From contig JAMPIQ010000002.1 of NCBI GenBank assembly GCA_024699855.1, positions 5,146,001 to 5,210,000 of the forward strand: a stretch of DNA of 64,000 nucleotides. Direction: 5' to 3'. Made by a program: the position numbers and the translations under genes. Shown piece after piece: positions 53,386-64,000 of the stretch. The notes below the pieces were generated by a model, which was not told the DNA's origin, searched no databases, and saw only the letters and a program-made list of their open reading frames with translations. Source of the stretch: Aphelenchoides besseyi (lineage: Eukaryota > Nematoda > Chromadorea > Rhabditida > Aphelenchoididae). How positions within the stretch are numbered: the first letter of the stretch is position 1; every line of letters begins with the position of its first letter.

Positions 53386-54086
53386 CTACGGATCTAATTC
53401 TTATTATCCTAATGACAGTTGTTTGTTTAGTAACGTTTTGTTTGTTAGTAAACGGCGAAAACTGGAAATTATGATTCGAAAATTTGTGTAATGGAAACTG
53501 TTTATATGACTATAAAATTTGAGTGTAGATATGAGAAGCACGAGTTATCGCAGTTTTAACGGTGCGGGCTCGTTAAGCGAATGCAGTTTTAAGATTCGTA
53601 TTTCTCTCTTAGAAACGAGCCTTCAAAGCGAAAGCCGACCGCTGGTGAAAAACTGTCGCTTGCTCTCTCGGGCGAAAGACACGACAAGAGTGCGAAGCGG
53701 AGGTTTTGGATGGCTGCCTAGTAAAACGCTCTGGCTGTTGAGTCGCTGGTTAAGAGAAAGAAGAACACGCGACTTTTCGTTTGCAATTCGTTCGCTTTCG
53801 ATTCCGCTGCCCTACGCAAACGAGCGTCCTTCTTTCGTTTAGACCTCGATTCTGCTGTGTTTGTTGGTTGCTAGAAAGAAGGACTTCGAATGCCAAAACT
53901 GTGTTGTTACATACACGATTGTTTGCATCTGCTACAGCAGTAAATGATGTTTAACGCCGAAAACACATGACCAAACACTTTAAGTTGTTAAAGGATTGTT
54001 GTTTGTCAAATATTTTTCTCGTTGTTTTTTAGAATTTTATCGTGAATTTTTAAACTTGTGGTAATCTGAACGATGTTTAAGAGAAA
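53386..54086. other. Intergenic
   Basis: A plus-strand ORF at 53519-53842 is Arg/Ser-rich with no recognisable domain. I see no RNA gene or repeat. Confidence 0.45.
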
Positions 54087-55321
54087 ATGTCTCCGTCGAA
54101 GAACTCACGAAAGCGAAAAAGCCAATCGAACGGTAACTCCTCTTTTCAACAAAGCGATGATGAAGATGTCAAACCGCCAAAGAGTGTTCGTGACAAATCC
54201 CCGAGTGGAAGTGAAAGTGGGGTTCTATCCATCGGACCGCGTAGTGTTTCTGAAGCCTGTCGAGTATGTTTACCGAGTTCATTTCAGAATGTTGACTGTT
54301 GATTTCAGCTTCTCGGAGAAGTAATCGCAACAAAACCGGAAATGAAAAATGGACGTTACACTCACTTGTTTAGACACAGTGACGTGATTAATTCTACCGA
54401 TCTGATTGATTTTCTTGCCAACCACAACATGTAAGTAGTAGAACGGTTATTAAAACGGATAATAAATTCGATTTAGTGACATCAAAGAACTTGTGGAGTC
54501 ATTTCGTCGTTATTTCCAGAAAGCAACACAACCATCAGTTGTATTAGTCCAAACAGCAGTTCAATTGATTCGCGATTACGCTGAATCCGGTAAGTCTTTT
54601 ATCAAAACCAAGTATTTAATGTTTCGCCATTACTACAAAAAGAAGTTTATTCCAATAATCGTTTTATTTACAGGTGAATCTGTCGAATTACATCCACTGG
54701 TAAGTCGTATATTGGCTTCTTCTAAAAACACATCCTTGTTTAGTATCCACCACCGCCAAAAAGCGCGTACATAAAGTGGGTTGAAGACAACAACATCAAG
54801 CGATTCAACATCACGAAATCTCAGTTGAAGTATTACAACGATCACAAAAAAGAGCTTGGTGAAGCACATTCGGAAATTCAAAAAGAATACTTGACAAAAC
54901 TGAAAGAGTTTCTTGATGAAAATGAAGCCGATTTGTCTCTTTCACATGTCAGCTACGTTCAAGAAAAAATCCGTGTTTTGAAGAAGAAGGTTGGTCAAGC
55001 ATGTTTAACAAACTATTGACTTTCATTATTTCAGCTATTTCCTCAAGAAAAAGTTCCACGTCAGAAGAAGGCGCCGAAAAAAAAGAGCGCTTTCGATTTT
55101 TACAAATCAACTAAAAAAGAAAAGTGAGCATTTGATTCAACGTTTGAAACAACAAGTGAACTGTTTGCAGGTATACGGATTTGGAACCGGAAGAGAGAGA
55201 CCGAAAGTTGCTTAAGGTTTGTAATTTGTATCTTCGTTGGTGATTTGAGTGTTTTCAGAAATTCAACAAGCTCTCCGACGAGGTTCGATCTGTGTATTTG
55301 GAACTTGAGGCCGCTCAATAA
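54087..55321 (+). CDS. Tandem HMG-box-like nuclear protein
   Basis: Spliced protein of about 330 residues. The N-terminus is polar and phosphorylatable (MSPSKNSRKRKSQSNG, SSFQQSDDEDVKPPKS). A helical middle part follows (EVIATKPEMKNGRYTHLFRH, IKELVESFRRYFQKATQPS). Then come two HMG-box-like segments. The first is YPPPPKSAYIKWVEDNNIKR with YYNDHKKELGEAHSEIQKEY. The second is KKKSAFDFYKSTKKEKYTDL with LLKKFNKLSDEVRSVYLELE. The Pro-Lys-Ser-Ala-aromatic starts and the Trp/Tyr-bearing helices fit HMG boxes, and the layout faintly recalls UBF. Naming it beyond that is not justified. It is in tandem with CCDC137, 411 bases upstream. Confidence 0.65.
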
Positions 55322-55732
55322 TCGGAAGAACAGTCTGTATTCGCTCGTTAAATGATCCTCTTTTTGTGCCAACGCATAGAAATACAATTTATGTGCACTA
55401 TATTATATTACCTCTACATCTTCCTTCTTCACTGCAATTTTAATCTCAATCCATAGTTCATTGCCGTCGAATAGCCATGCCTATTTTGAACCTATTGTAA
55501 TTTATTGACCTCAATTGGAATAAAAATGAACTTATTTTTATTGATCGACATACGAATGGTTTCAATTGTAAATTAACAGATGTTTTTTGGGATCTTATAC
55601 TTGCACTGTGATCTTGAGTTGAATATTCGAGTAAAACGAAAAGCCAATTAGCACCTGTTAACACAAAAATATTTAGTTTTGTTTCAAGAGTTCGCGTGTT
55701 TTATGTCTGACAGCTAATTGAAAATCGTTCAG
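55322..55732. other. Intergenic
   Basis: 3' flank of the HMG-box gene and upstream region of CCDC137 on the same strand. CGTTCAG (55726-55732) immediately precedes the CCDC137 ATG and is a candidate trans-splice acceptor. Nothing else is seen. Confidence 0.45.
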
Positions 55733-56928
55733 ATGCCACGACATCGTCGATATCCGGTCAAAAAGAAGCAGAAGATTAAAGCGGGAGACGAAGATCCATT
55801 ACGAGCGAGTAAACCGAAAGCGAAAAGGTGAGATTGTAAACTCTTTGTAGCTTCTGAGTTTCTCTGTTTAGTCAGTTCAATGCTCCACCGGCAAACGAGG
55901 ACGAACAAGTGGTTCCACGACGATTGAAAGAGATACAGAAAGCAGCCGAAGCAGCAGCATCTCAATCCCGAAGAAAATCGAGCAAAAAGGGTCCGAAGAG
56001 TTCGTTTTACGCGTTGACGGCTAAAAGCGGCTTCAAGCAACGACCTTGGGAAGATGTAGATATGCTGGCCAATCGGGTGCTACAAAGCAAAAACAAAGAA
56101 ATGAACGAAGAGATGTTAAAGGTCAGCTTTTTTTGTTGATTTCGATTACAAGCTTTCTTTTTAGGCGAAAATGGGTCTTGCTGGTCGTGATCCAAAGGAA
56201 CTGGATGCCGACTTTCGAATGTTGGATGAAAAGGAACGACAGAAAAAAGCGTTGAAGATCGCCAGAGCGGAGAAACGGCGAAAAATGCGCGAAAAAGAAG
56301 AACGATTCATAGCCGAAAGAGCTGCACAAGGCAATCAAGAGGCGGATTCAAACGATGAAGAGCAGCCAATGGATGACGAAGATAGTTCTGATGAAGATCA
56401 AATTGAAGCCAAAGAAGAACCACCGTTAAAGAAAACAAAAAAATCAAAAACTGCGGAGGTATGTATTTCGTTTGTTTATTCCACTAATTTTTATTAGGAA
56501 GATGTGGCAGCAAAGAAAAGACTGACAAGTTCGGAGAAGAAACGATTAAGAAAGAAGAATAGTCGTGCTGAAGCCCAGAAACATTTGATTTTAAATGCTC
56601 GTGAGATTATTCCGTTCGGTGAACGTGCTGATGCTCCACCAGTTTTCTCAAAATCGGTTCGAAAACTGTTAGATGCTGGACAGGTTTGAAACACTTCAAT
56701 TGTCCAACTCCTTTGTATTCTTAGGCTGGAAAGAAAGATTTGTTGCTGAAGAGTTTGTTCAAAACCAATCAAACGACCACTTCGAAGGACAACGAATCGG
56801 ACGACGAGCTCAATGCGGCTGAAGGAGTGATTGGAAAACCGAAACGACGAGTAACCGAAGCAGATCGTTTACGTGTTATCGATGCGTACCGAAATTTGAA
56901 GAAATCAAAAGAACAAAACGCTTTTTGA
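55733..56928 (+). CDS. CCDC137: Coiled-coil domain-containing protein 137 homologue
   Basis: Basic nucleolar-type protein. It opens MPRHRRYPVKKKQKIKAGDE. Conserved blocks are NEDEQVVPRRLKEIQKAAEA, FKQRPWEDVDMLANRVLQSK and LAGRDPKELDADFRMLDEKE. Lys/Glu-rich coiled coils follow with an acidic insert (SNDEEQPMDDEDSSDEDQ), then EIIPFGERADAPPVF and RRVTEADRLRVIDAYRNLKK near the end. The FGERADAPP block and the C-terminal IDAYR helix fit the CCDC137 family as I know it. In mammals CCDC137 is a chromosome-periphery/nucleolar protein; here the role is inferred. The ATG directly follows a TTCAG acceptor. Confidence 0.82.
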
Positions 56929-57284
56929 TTGTCATTGTTGCCAGTTCATTGTTGATTTTTATTGTTAAAAGTAAACACTGATGTACGTGATTTAATGTAA
57001 CATACCGGCACTTAAACAGAAGTTTCCAGTTTGTCTTGAAAGCTTGTGAACTGACTGGTAGTCAGTAGAAATGAACGCGATCTGTTTTGATGAATCGATT
57101 AGCAACGTGGTACGTTCAACTACGACAAGGTCATTAGAATCTAACGAAAAATATTCTCTTGCGCGTCTTTTCTTTCGAAGATGATTTTACGTTTCTCCCT
57201 GCGGCTATCGATCGTCTTTAGCGGTAAATGGACGTTTTTGCGTGACGTGTTTTCCAATTTTCTTTACTAATATTTACAGGGACC
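56929..57284. other. Upstream region of the FKBP gene
   Basis: Mostly no gene. ATG 57181 opens a 43-base exon (MILRFSLRLSIVFSG...) with a GTAAAT donor. It would join in frame to the TTTACAG acceptor at 57279, five bases before the FKBP ATG, extending the signal peptide region by 16 residues. Alternatively that acceptor is for trans-splicing. Confidence 0.4.
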
Positions 57285-58475
57285 ATGTCCTTTGTCCTGA
57301 TCCTTGGGCTTCTTGCTCTTGCTTCTGCGGACTCGGATCGCTCCTGGGTTGATGAAGATTCTGGCGTTTCGGTGGAGATAATCAAGAGGATTCCCGGTTA
57401 GTCCACTTCGTAGAACTCATTTGATTTGTCGTTTCAGACCACAAATGTAAAATTAAGACGCAGGCAGGCGACGAAGTAGAGCAATACTACAAGTTGACAG
57501 ACGATGATGGAAAGCTCATTGGGTAAACATATTCAATTTATTACTTTGATTTGTTATATATTACCGCTTAAAATCAACAACGTTGCTTGCAGCTCAAACT
57601 TCGGACAACAACCGTACAAGTTTACTTTGGGTCGAAATATGGCGATTCGTCCGATGGATGATTCGATGCGTGGAATGGTAAGCAGTTTGAATAACGAGAG
57701 CTATTATTTCAGAATGAACGGGTATTTACTTATTAGTGATTTTTAGTGCATTGGCGAACAACGTCGAATTAAAATCCCAGCTGATGCTCTTGAGGAGGAC
57801 GAGAGACCGCGAGGTGTGGTTGAGGGACAAAATCTAAACTGTAAGTTCAATGAAATTGTAGAAATGCACGGCACTGATTTCCAGATTTCGTCGAATTGAA
57901 GAGCTTGTTTCGTCCAGTTCCAGGAGACACTTTCACCGAAGATGATGGTTTACACATCGAAGTTTGTTCAACAATTAACTTCATCGATTGTCGAGTTTAG
58001 GTGACTCACAAAATTCCCGAAGAAGAATGTATAAAAGCAGAGAAACACGATATAATTCATCAGCATTATACTCTTCATCTTGACGATGGGAGTTTCGTTG
58101 ATTCGAGTTATTCGCGTGGACAACCATTCAAGTTTGAGCTTGGGGTTGGTCGCGTAATTGAAGGAATGGACAGAGCTATGAATCATATGTGCGAAGGAGA
58201 AAGACGTCGAGTTGTGATTCCGCCATCAGCTGGTTAGTTTATTTGCATTATTAACTTATTGACGTGAGTTTTCAGGATACGGTGAAGCGGGTAAGTGAAT
58301 TAAGATGCTTAGGAATTTTGAAGAATTCGTTTCACATCGGTTATTTTCAGGTCGACCACCACAGATTCCACCTAACTCGTGGCTCACTTTCGAGCTCGAA
58401 CTCTTTAAATTAGAGAAGAAACAAAAGACCACCGAAAATGCTGAACCAGTTGACGAGAAAAAAGAAGAATTGTAA
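57285..58475 (+). CDS. ER-type FKBP peptidyl-prolyl isomerase with two FKBP domains
   Basis: Secretory-pathway FK506-binding protein, like C. elegans FKB-3/4/5, which fold collagen. A signal peptide, [15 protein letters not shown], precedes a first FKBP domain ([60 protein letters not shown]). A second domain follows ([80 protein letters not shown]). The second keeps the catalytic and ligand residues (Phe, Val-Ile, Tyr of AGYGE). The first lacks a clear GYGE motif and is probably weak or inactive. The protein ends KKEEL, a possible KDEL-like ER-retrieval signal. An upstream in-frame exon at 57181-57223 is an alternative start. Confidence 0.93.
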
Positions 58476-58994
58476 ATGCTTTTGACATTTGAATTGACGT
58501 ACTTTCCTTCGTTTGTTGAAAATGAACGCAGTTTACAAATTGTCGATGTACTCATTGGTATTTGATGGACAAAAGAAAGAATTGGCGTAATAAGACAGTA
58601 AAGTCAACTGACTTCAATTCTATGACGCTAATCGTCGAAGCTGATGATGACATTTGGATCTGAGAGCTGTCCGATACACTCCGGTGATTTCGAAATAACC
58701 AAACGCTTTCTTTTGAGGATTTTAAGCGCGACACTTTTCATTCGCTTCATAAACGAGTGGATGGTAATTCAAATTTGCCAGTTCGCAAAATTCGTCCACT
58801 TGGTCGTCGGTGCGGAATTTTGCGGCCAATTCAATTTGTTCGACAATCGTTAATATCCACTGCGTTTGTCGATATTTAACCTCCAATTGAATATCTCAGA
58901 TTAACTTTTGTCACCGATATAAGCGCTGATCACTTTCGTTGCCAACCACGATCTCGTTTTTTGCTATCGTCAAGAAATTCGAGTTTCAGGCGAA
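58476..58994. other. Intergenic
   Basis: Nothing supported except TTTCAG at 58984-58989, five bases before the nlp-46 ATG, a candidate trans-splice acceptor. Confidence 0.45.
58984..58989 (+). other. Candidate trans-splice acceptor for nlp-46
   Basis: TTTCAG lies five bases before the ATG with no upstream exon that could join in frame, which suits spliced-leader addition. Confidence 0.45.
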
Positions 58995-59382
58995 ATGGAT
59001 TGCACAAAAGTTTGGGTCTATTTGTTAATGTTGTTGTTGCCAATCGCTGCATATCCGTCGTCCATTTTCTTACTAACGAATCGAGCGAACGGTTTCCTTT
59101 CGTTTGACGACCTCGAAACTCCGTTAGCTGCCCGAAACTTCTACAACGAACAGGTAGGTGCATGAAGTTCCGCTATTTGCATACGAATTGTTAACTATTC
59201 CGTTCGTACGGTCCATTAAACTTCCCGTGGGAGTGGAAAAAGACATCAGAATTCAGCGACCTCGAAATTCGAATTCATTTTTGAATCACGTTAATTGATG
59301 ATTTCAGCCACTTATGAGTGTTACGGCCAACAAACGGAACATTGCGATTGGTCGCGGCGATGGCTTCAGGCCCGGCAAGTGA
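58995..59382 (+). CDS. nlp-46: RPamide neuropeptide precursor, NLP-46-like
   Basis: Two exons (58995-59153 and 59308-59382) encode 77 residues. Exon 1 has a signal peptide (MDCTKVWVYLLMLLLPIAAY). Exon 2 ends in Lys-Arg, then NIAIGRGDGFRPGK and the stop codon. Cleavage after KR and amidation at Gly would release NIAIGRGDGFRP-amide. From memory, C. elegans NLP-46 gives NIAIGRGDGLRP-amide, one residue different, and the related NLP-2/NLP-22 peptides share the AIGR...RP-amide pattern. The single peptide at the extreme C-terminus also fits. The 154-base intron is longer than usual here. The identification is strong because the processed peptide is nearly identical. Confidence 0.93.
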
Positions 59383-59637
59383 GAACCGAGTTCGGAAGTG
59401 GATCGTCAATACATTCGTTTTCCTGTACATTGATCACGAGAAAACAAACGTGGTTATCCGTTTTCTGTTTCTGTACTAATGTTTGTAATTGAATAAGAAC
59501 TCGATCTTAGTAAACAATATTTTTATTACCATGTCAAACCTACAGTTTTCACGGGTCCAAATCTGAATGAGCAAACGGGATGAAAAGAAAGTAACAAAAA
59601 ACAGGCACTTGTATGAGTAGAATCAGCCGGAATCGAC

Positions 59638-62600
59638 TTAAGATTGTAACAACTGATCTTCGTATTGATTGCGGAAACATTCGCCAACGGGGAAGAATTC
59701 CCAATCTCGATTATCGTACTTCTCTCGTACGTACGTTTCTTGGCCTAAAAACCCACGTTCATTACACCAAGCAGTGAAGTTTTCGAATTTACCCGTGTAT
59801 TCGGTTTCGTCCTTGTTAACCAGATGTTGAAGGAAAAACAAATAGTTTGCAAAGTTGTGTTCTTTTGTTGTGTGTATTTCGAAGCCTCGTGGCACACGAT
59901 CGAATGTTTCTTTTCCGATCTCACAAATGAAACACGACGACTCCAACTTCTCGGTCGCTGATTCTTGTTGATCTCGAAGTTCACCGAACGCGTCAATAAT
60001 CAGACCTTGCATGATAGCCAACAAGATGACAATAACAAAGAAGAAGAAGGAAATATCGTAGAGCATTCGTGGATATTCCAACTCATCGCCATACGGTGAT
60101 TCCAATTCATCTCCGATACCACCACCCGCTCGAACACCAGCGTAGAAATGGTAAATGAAACACTAAAATATCATTCATCAAAATTACTTCCTTTTTCATT
60201 TTTAGATGCCAAATTCCGAACTTAAAAACAACAACAAAACTTGATAGATGATCGTTTTAAGCTACGTATCGCTTGAGTAGTTTTCGTCTCGCGCGTTTTC
60301 GCTCATTACAGTAATCGCATGGGAAAGCGGAAGTTTGTCGTTTTTCAAAAGGACGTTTGAGTGCAACAGACTTTGTAGCGAGTTGGTGATAAGCTAATTA
60401 AAACAAGTGTAATGGGAATGTCACTTAGAAGAGACATTTTGTTTTGGAATGACGATATTGATATGCACGGATCAAAATAACTGCAAGCCGTCAAGTACAG
60501 ACGCTCAATTTACAATGTCGCGAAGATTTGTAGCTCAAAATAATTGAAACATACGGTCAACATGTAGTTGCACTTTCGGTCCGGCTCTTCTCCTTCATCT
60601 CCGTCCTGAACGTAGAACTTGCGGAAGAAGTTGAAGGCAACAACAGTATACAAATACACGACGACCAACGTCATCATGATAGTTAAAATCAACTGCAACG
60701 AATGTGTTTTGCTTAGAATTATGAATGTAGTGTACCTGTTGTAAATTATGGGTAACCGACTGCAGAATTGCTTTAAGCATAGGGAAGGAAAGAACAACAT
60801 CGATGAGAAGAAACGCGTAGAAGAAGGGCGAAAAGATCACACCACATGCTGAACAGAGCAAATAACAAACGCGATACAAAAACTGTCCGTTTGCCAAAAT
60901 AACTCCGATCCACAGCCAACACGCGTATCTGCAAATAGGCTCATTGAAAAGACGCGATATACGATGAGTAAGCTAACAGTTAGTATTACTTACCGATAAT
61001 CAAATGATGTGTCTCCCGGCGCTCTTTCGGTTCCCAACAACGCATTCAACGTCTCTTCGTCCACTTGTTCTCGATATTTTTGTTTCGTTTTCCGACGCAC
61101 AAATTTGTCCCAATATTTCATTGGAAAAGATTTTGAGCTAATCACTGAAATCCGCAACTAAAATCCAGCAACGAAGATTTTTGATTACCAATTCGATCCA
61201 TGTAATAAAACAACGTATCCACTATGCTTCGCTCTTCCCCTTCATCCTCGGTGATCCAACAGCCAGCAAACATCAAACGTCGAGCCACTTCTTTTTCACG
61301 CTTGAATGTGATCAATGGTATCTTCAGTTGATAAAAGGAAACCAAAAGTGCGAACGAAGCGAATGCGTGCATCACACTCAACCAATACAGCACCTAAAAA
61401 AATGAGAGAGCAATTGAGCTGTTAACTTCAGTAGACTCGCTTGAGCCAATAGCCAACCAGTGATTTCGTACATGAAGTACGGAATCACCATTCCGGCAAT
61501 GTAAATCGACTCCATCACTTCTTCCACAGTATCGTCTTCGTCTTCTTCGTTTTCCGGTACTTTAGCATTTTTCTTTATGATCTCCATGTCAACACGATGG
61601 AAAAGTAGAATGACATTGATGAAAAATGCCAAATACAAGGTGGTTCGTTCGATAGTACGGAAATTGCGAGCAAGAACATTCAGAACTGAGCCTTTAGAGC
61701 GCTGAAATTGGTTAACTCATAAATTTCGTTTTAATCGTTTTTGTTTACTTGTTGAACTTGTTCGGCGATTTTTGGTTCATAATACGCGGAACGAATTCGA
61801 TCTTCTTCTTGTGCTGACACACTCGTAGTTGACAGTTGCATTGGTTGCGAACCAAAAGATTGCGTATCGTAAACACTCGGTGATCGACGTTGTTGTGTGC
61901 CATGCGAAGGCTGCGGAGGCTTCAGCAGATTGTCGTCTTCACCCAACTCTTCACCGTGCAATGTTCCGTTCGTTGGTCGTGGATCTTCGGGTATTTCTTG
62001 CGTATTTGGATCATGATACTCGGGGTGTCCCGGTGGCACACCGTTCGATTGTTCTTCAGCTAAATTCGACGAAACAGAAATATTTGGTGGAAGACCGTTG
62101 GCATCTTCAGTTCGTATGTGAATACCAAACGCATCGACTTCGTGTCTTGAACTATGAAATAACGGCACAGAGTTGGCGAAATGTCGATTATGAGCTTCTT
62201 GAGCAGCAGTTTGCAATTGAGCGTGAGTGTGTTCGTTACTTTGATCTTCCGGAGATGTTAAGTAAAAGAGGAATCGACCAAATGTCATAATTATAAACCA
62301 AAGGAGGATTACAAAACTGCGACCACATTGATAACCAAATTTGAGAAGTGCGACGAAGAGCTGAGCCCAAGTCATAGTTCGGAAACGCGCAATCGCGTAC
62401 TTGGTGGTTTTGGCGATATTCTCCGGTTTTAGTGCGCTTACACCGTAGTAATAGCCCGTCTTAATCGTTTTAGAAATCTGTTCTCCAGCTGTGAATTGTT
62501 GAAGAAAATAGTCTCGTTGTTTCATCGCACGTTCAACTTTAGAGTCTGAGGAATCGGTCGAACTGATTGCAGCAGCATGTTGCATCTGAAATTCGAATAT

Positions 62601-64000
62601 TTGTAAAAGAAGTTTTCGATCCATTACCTCAAAGATTGTGTCTTCGCAAAAAGCCATGAATGACTCCAATTTCCCCTGATCACCGCCGTCATCTTGAAGT
62701 ACATTGAAAAGGAAGGCGTTTTTGGAATCGCGAATTTGTTGTTTTCCCCACTGTTCTAACCAAGACTCTTGAATCTCGAAGTAGATCTTTTCGACACGTT
62801 TCGAAGAGCCCATAATCTCAATTCGACCAAGGAATGGATCGAAATATTCGAGAAGTGAACTTGCTTTTTCGACAATCTTCTCGAGCCGTGGATCGTTTGT
62901 TATGTGTTCTTTGAGGTTTGTCAACAAAACAGCCAAATTAAAACCTGAAAACATTAATAAGATGATAGAAACAACCTTTTGAACAAACCAATGTCTCGCG
63001 CCGGATTGTGGAATCTTTCGGTGAATTCCATGTAATCGACTTTTCCGTCCATGTTTACGTCTAAATGTGCGGTTTTCGATTGATCAAATTGACAACAAAC
63101 TTACCAGTGCACATCATCAGGTATGTGATCTCTTCGACGGAATACATCTAGACAAATGAACCGATTGCTTAAATCGACTATTTTACTGACCTTCTGTGAT
63201 TCCATGGCTCGTTGAAATTCTTTCTGAAATTCCACTTGTTAACGTTCGTTTCTTTTCAAAAGTCGACATTTCAATTGAAACAACAACTACAATAACATAC
63301 CGGTGAAATCCACCCATCACGATTTGTATCGAAATCTTGAAACGCCTGTGAGGTCGTCAGATCTTTTAGCTAAAACGAGGATTAAACTAGTGAGTTCGTT
63401 TTTATGATTACTTTTAAGAACATGTCTGAGAATTTCAAAATCATTTCAATGTTGTTCTGACTTTCAACAAGCTAAAAAGAGATGGTTGCACAAGTGATAA
63501 AGTAGAAATTACCGCATCAACCATCTGCTTTCCAATCGGGCCATTCAATACGTTACCTTCGAGCATTGAGAGCATCAAAACAATCATATCCTTAATGAGC
63601 GTTAAAAATCGTTTGTTTTGTGTCAACCTACTTTTTGCAGATTGAGAAATTCACGCAACAACTCCAACTGCGTACTGTTCTTGTAAAGCTTTTGCATCAT
63701 GTAGGCAAAAAGAAAGAAGAAACCATTGATGGCGTCCCAAAGACGAGAGTTGGCTAACGTCATTTGATTTCCTGGAAACGTTCGATGTAGAAAAGCGTGA
63801 AGATCGTAACTTACCAACACAAGGACCTTGAATCGATTCGGTCAAAGTGTTGAATGTCTAAACAAAATAACATTATGCACCATTAGACTTCGTAACCAAC
63901 CTGACTACAAACTTGAATGGCTCGCAAGAAATATTCTTTTCCTCCTTCGTCAATGACTTCTTTCGACGAATAATGCCAATAAAAGTCCATAACACTCTCT
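59638..64000 (-). CDS. unc-68: Ryanodine receptor, C-terminal part (runs off the window)
   Basis: Calcium-release channel of the sarcoplasmic/ER membrane. The window holds the 3' exons; the 5' part lies beyond 64000. In protein order, [20 protein letters not shown] (about 63770-63710) and [19 protein letters not shown] are RyR core helices. An EF-hand pair follows: [14 protein letters not shown] near 63300-63330, and [20 protein letters not shown] near 63000-63060. [20 protein letters not shown] comes next, then a long variable Asn/Gln/Pro-rich segment (about 62200-61760) and the six-helix pore region. The selectivity filter is GGGIGDE in [20 protein letters not shown] (60080-60140). S6 is [20 protein letters not shown], followed by the zinc-binding tail CFICEIG...HTTKEH. 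It ends QYEDQLLQS, stop 59638. Confidence 0.96.

Noticed and set aside
53519..53842. Arg/Ser-rich plus-strand ORF
   Set aside because: No recognisable domain and a biased composition; likely chance.
1..64000. CRISPR arrays, tRNA or rRNA genes, bacterial operons
   Set aside because: No regularly spaced repeats, no convincing tRNA B-box context and no rRNA core sequence were seen. The genes are intron-rich and eukaryotic.

Overview
The window is nuclear DNA of a nematode. Genes are split by very short introns (mostly about 40-60 bases, ending TTTCAG or TTTTAG). There is a secreted DB-module protein, a domain typical of nematodes. An RPamide neuropeptide gene resembles C. elegans nlp-46, and there are homologues of the sperm genes spe-42 and spe-39 and a supplementary-type nuclear receptor. 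It is not C. elegans, and I cannot place it to order. Several start codons sit just after a TTTCAG-like acceptor, as expected with spliced-leader trans-splicing, but no leader RNA gene was seen.

Layout. 1-10.2 kb: a peptide GPCR (+), a small predicted prohormone (-), a short membrane/secreted protein (-) and a secreted proline-rich protein (-), separated by long stretches with no clear gene. 10.2-22.7 kb: a DC-STAMP/SPE-42-like sperm membrane protein, a DB-module protein, a DGAT2-family acyltransferase, HMG-CoA synthase and gamma-glutamyltransferase, all +. 23.5-32.4 kb: SART1 (-), UCHL3 (+), a small PX-like protein (+), ZPR1 (+), and a membrane-anchored rhodanese/MPST-like protein (-) with an unresolved upstream exon. 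32.7-45.8 kb: TONSL (-) and SPE-39/VIPAS39 (+) as a divergent pair, a short Headcase protein (+), a mobile-element-rich island holding a copy of the SPTLC2 3' end, SPTLC2 itself (-), a small membrane protein (+) and a small acidic CxxC protein (+). 46-59.4 kb: RAP-2 (-), glutaredoxin-3 (+), a nuclear receptor (-), DNAJA2 (+), a tandem HMG-box protein (+), CCDC137 (+), an ER FKBP (+) and nlp-46 (+). 59.6 kb to the right edge: the C-terminal part of a ryanodine receptor (-), which runs off the window.

The genes are mostly unrelated housekeeping genes in a compact arrangement. Divergent pairs have very short gaps (10162/10194, 26703/26912, 35187/35419), and convergent pairs end within about 100-260 bases of each other. 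Lipid metabolism is represented by DGAT2, HMG-CoA synthase and SPTLC2, sperm function by the DC-STAMP protein and SPE-39, and peptide signalling by the GPCR and two prohormones.

The most notable points are a likely new amidated neuropeptide precursor, the nlp-46 homologue, four GC-AG introns with matching donors, a rhodanese that has lost its catalytic cysteine, and a recent duplication of the SPTLC2 3' end interrupted by a dead DDE transposon. All gene models were spliced by eye from sequence, without transcripts or database searches.
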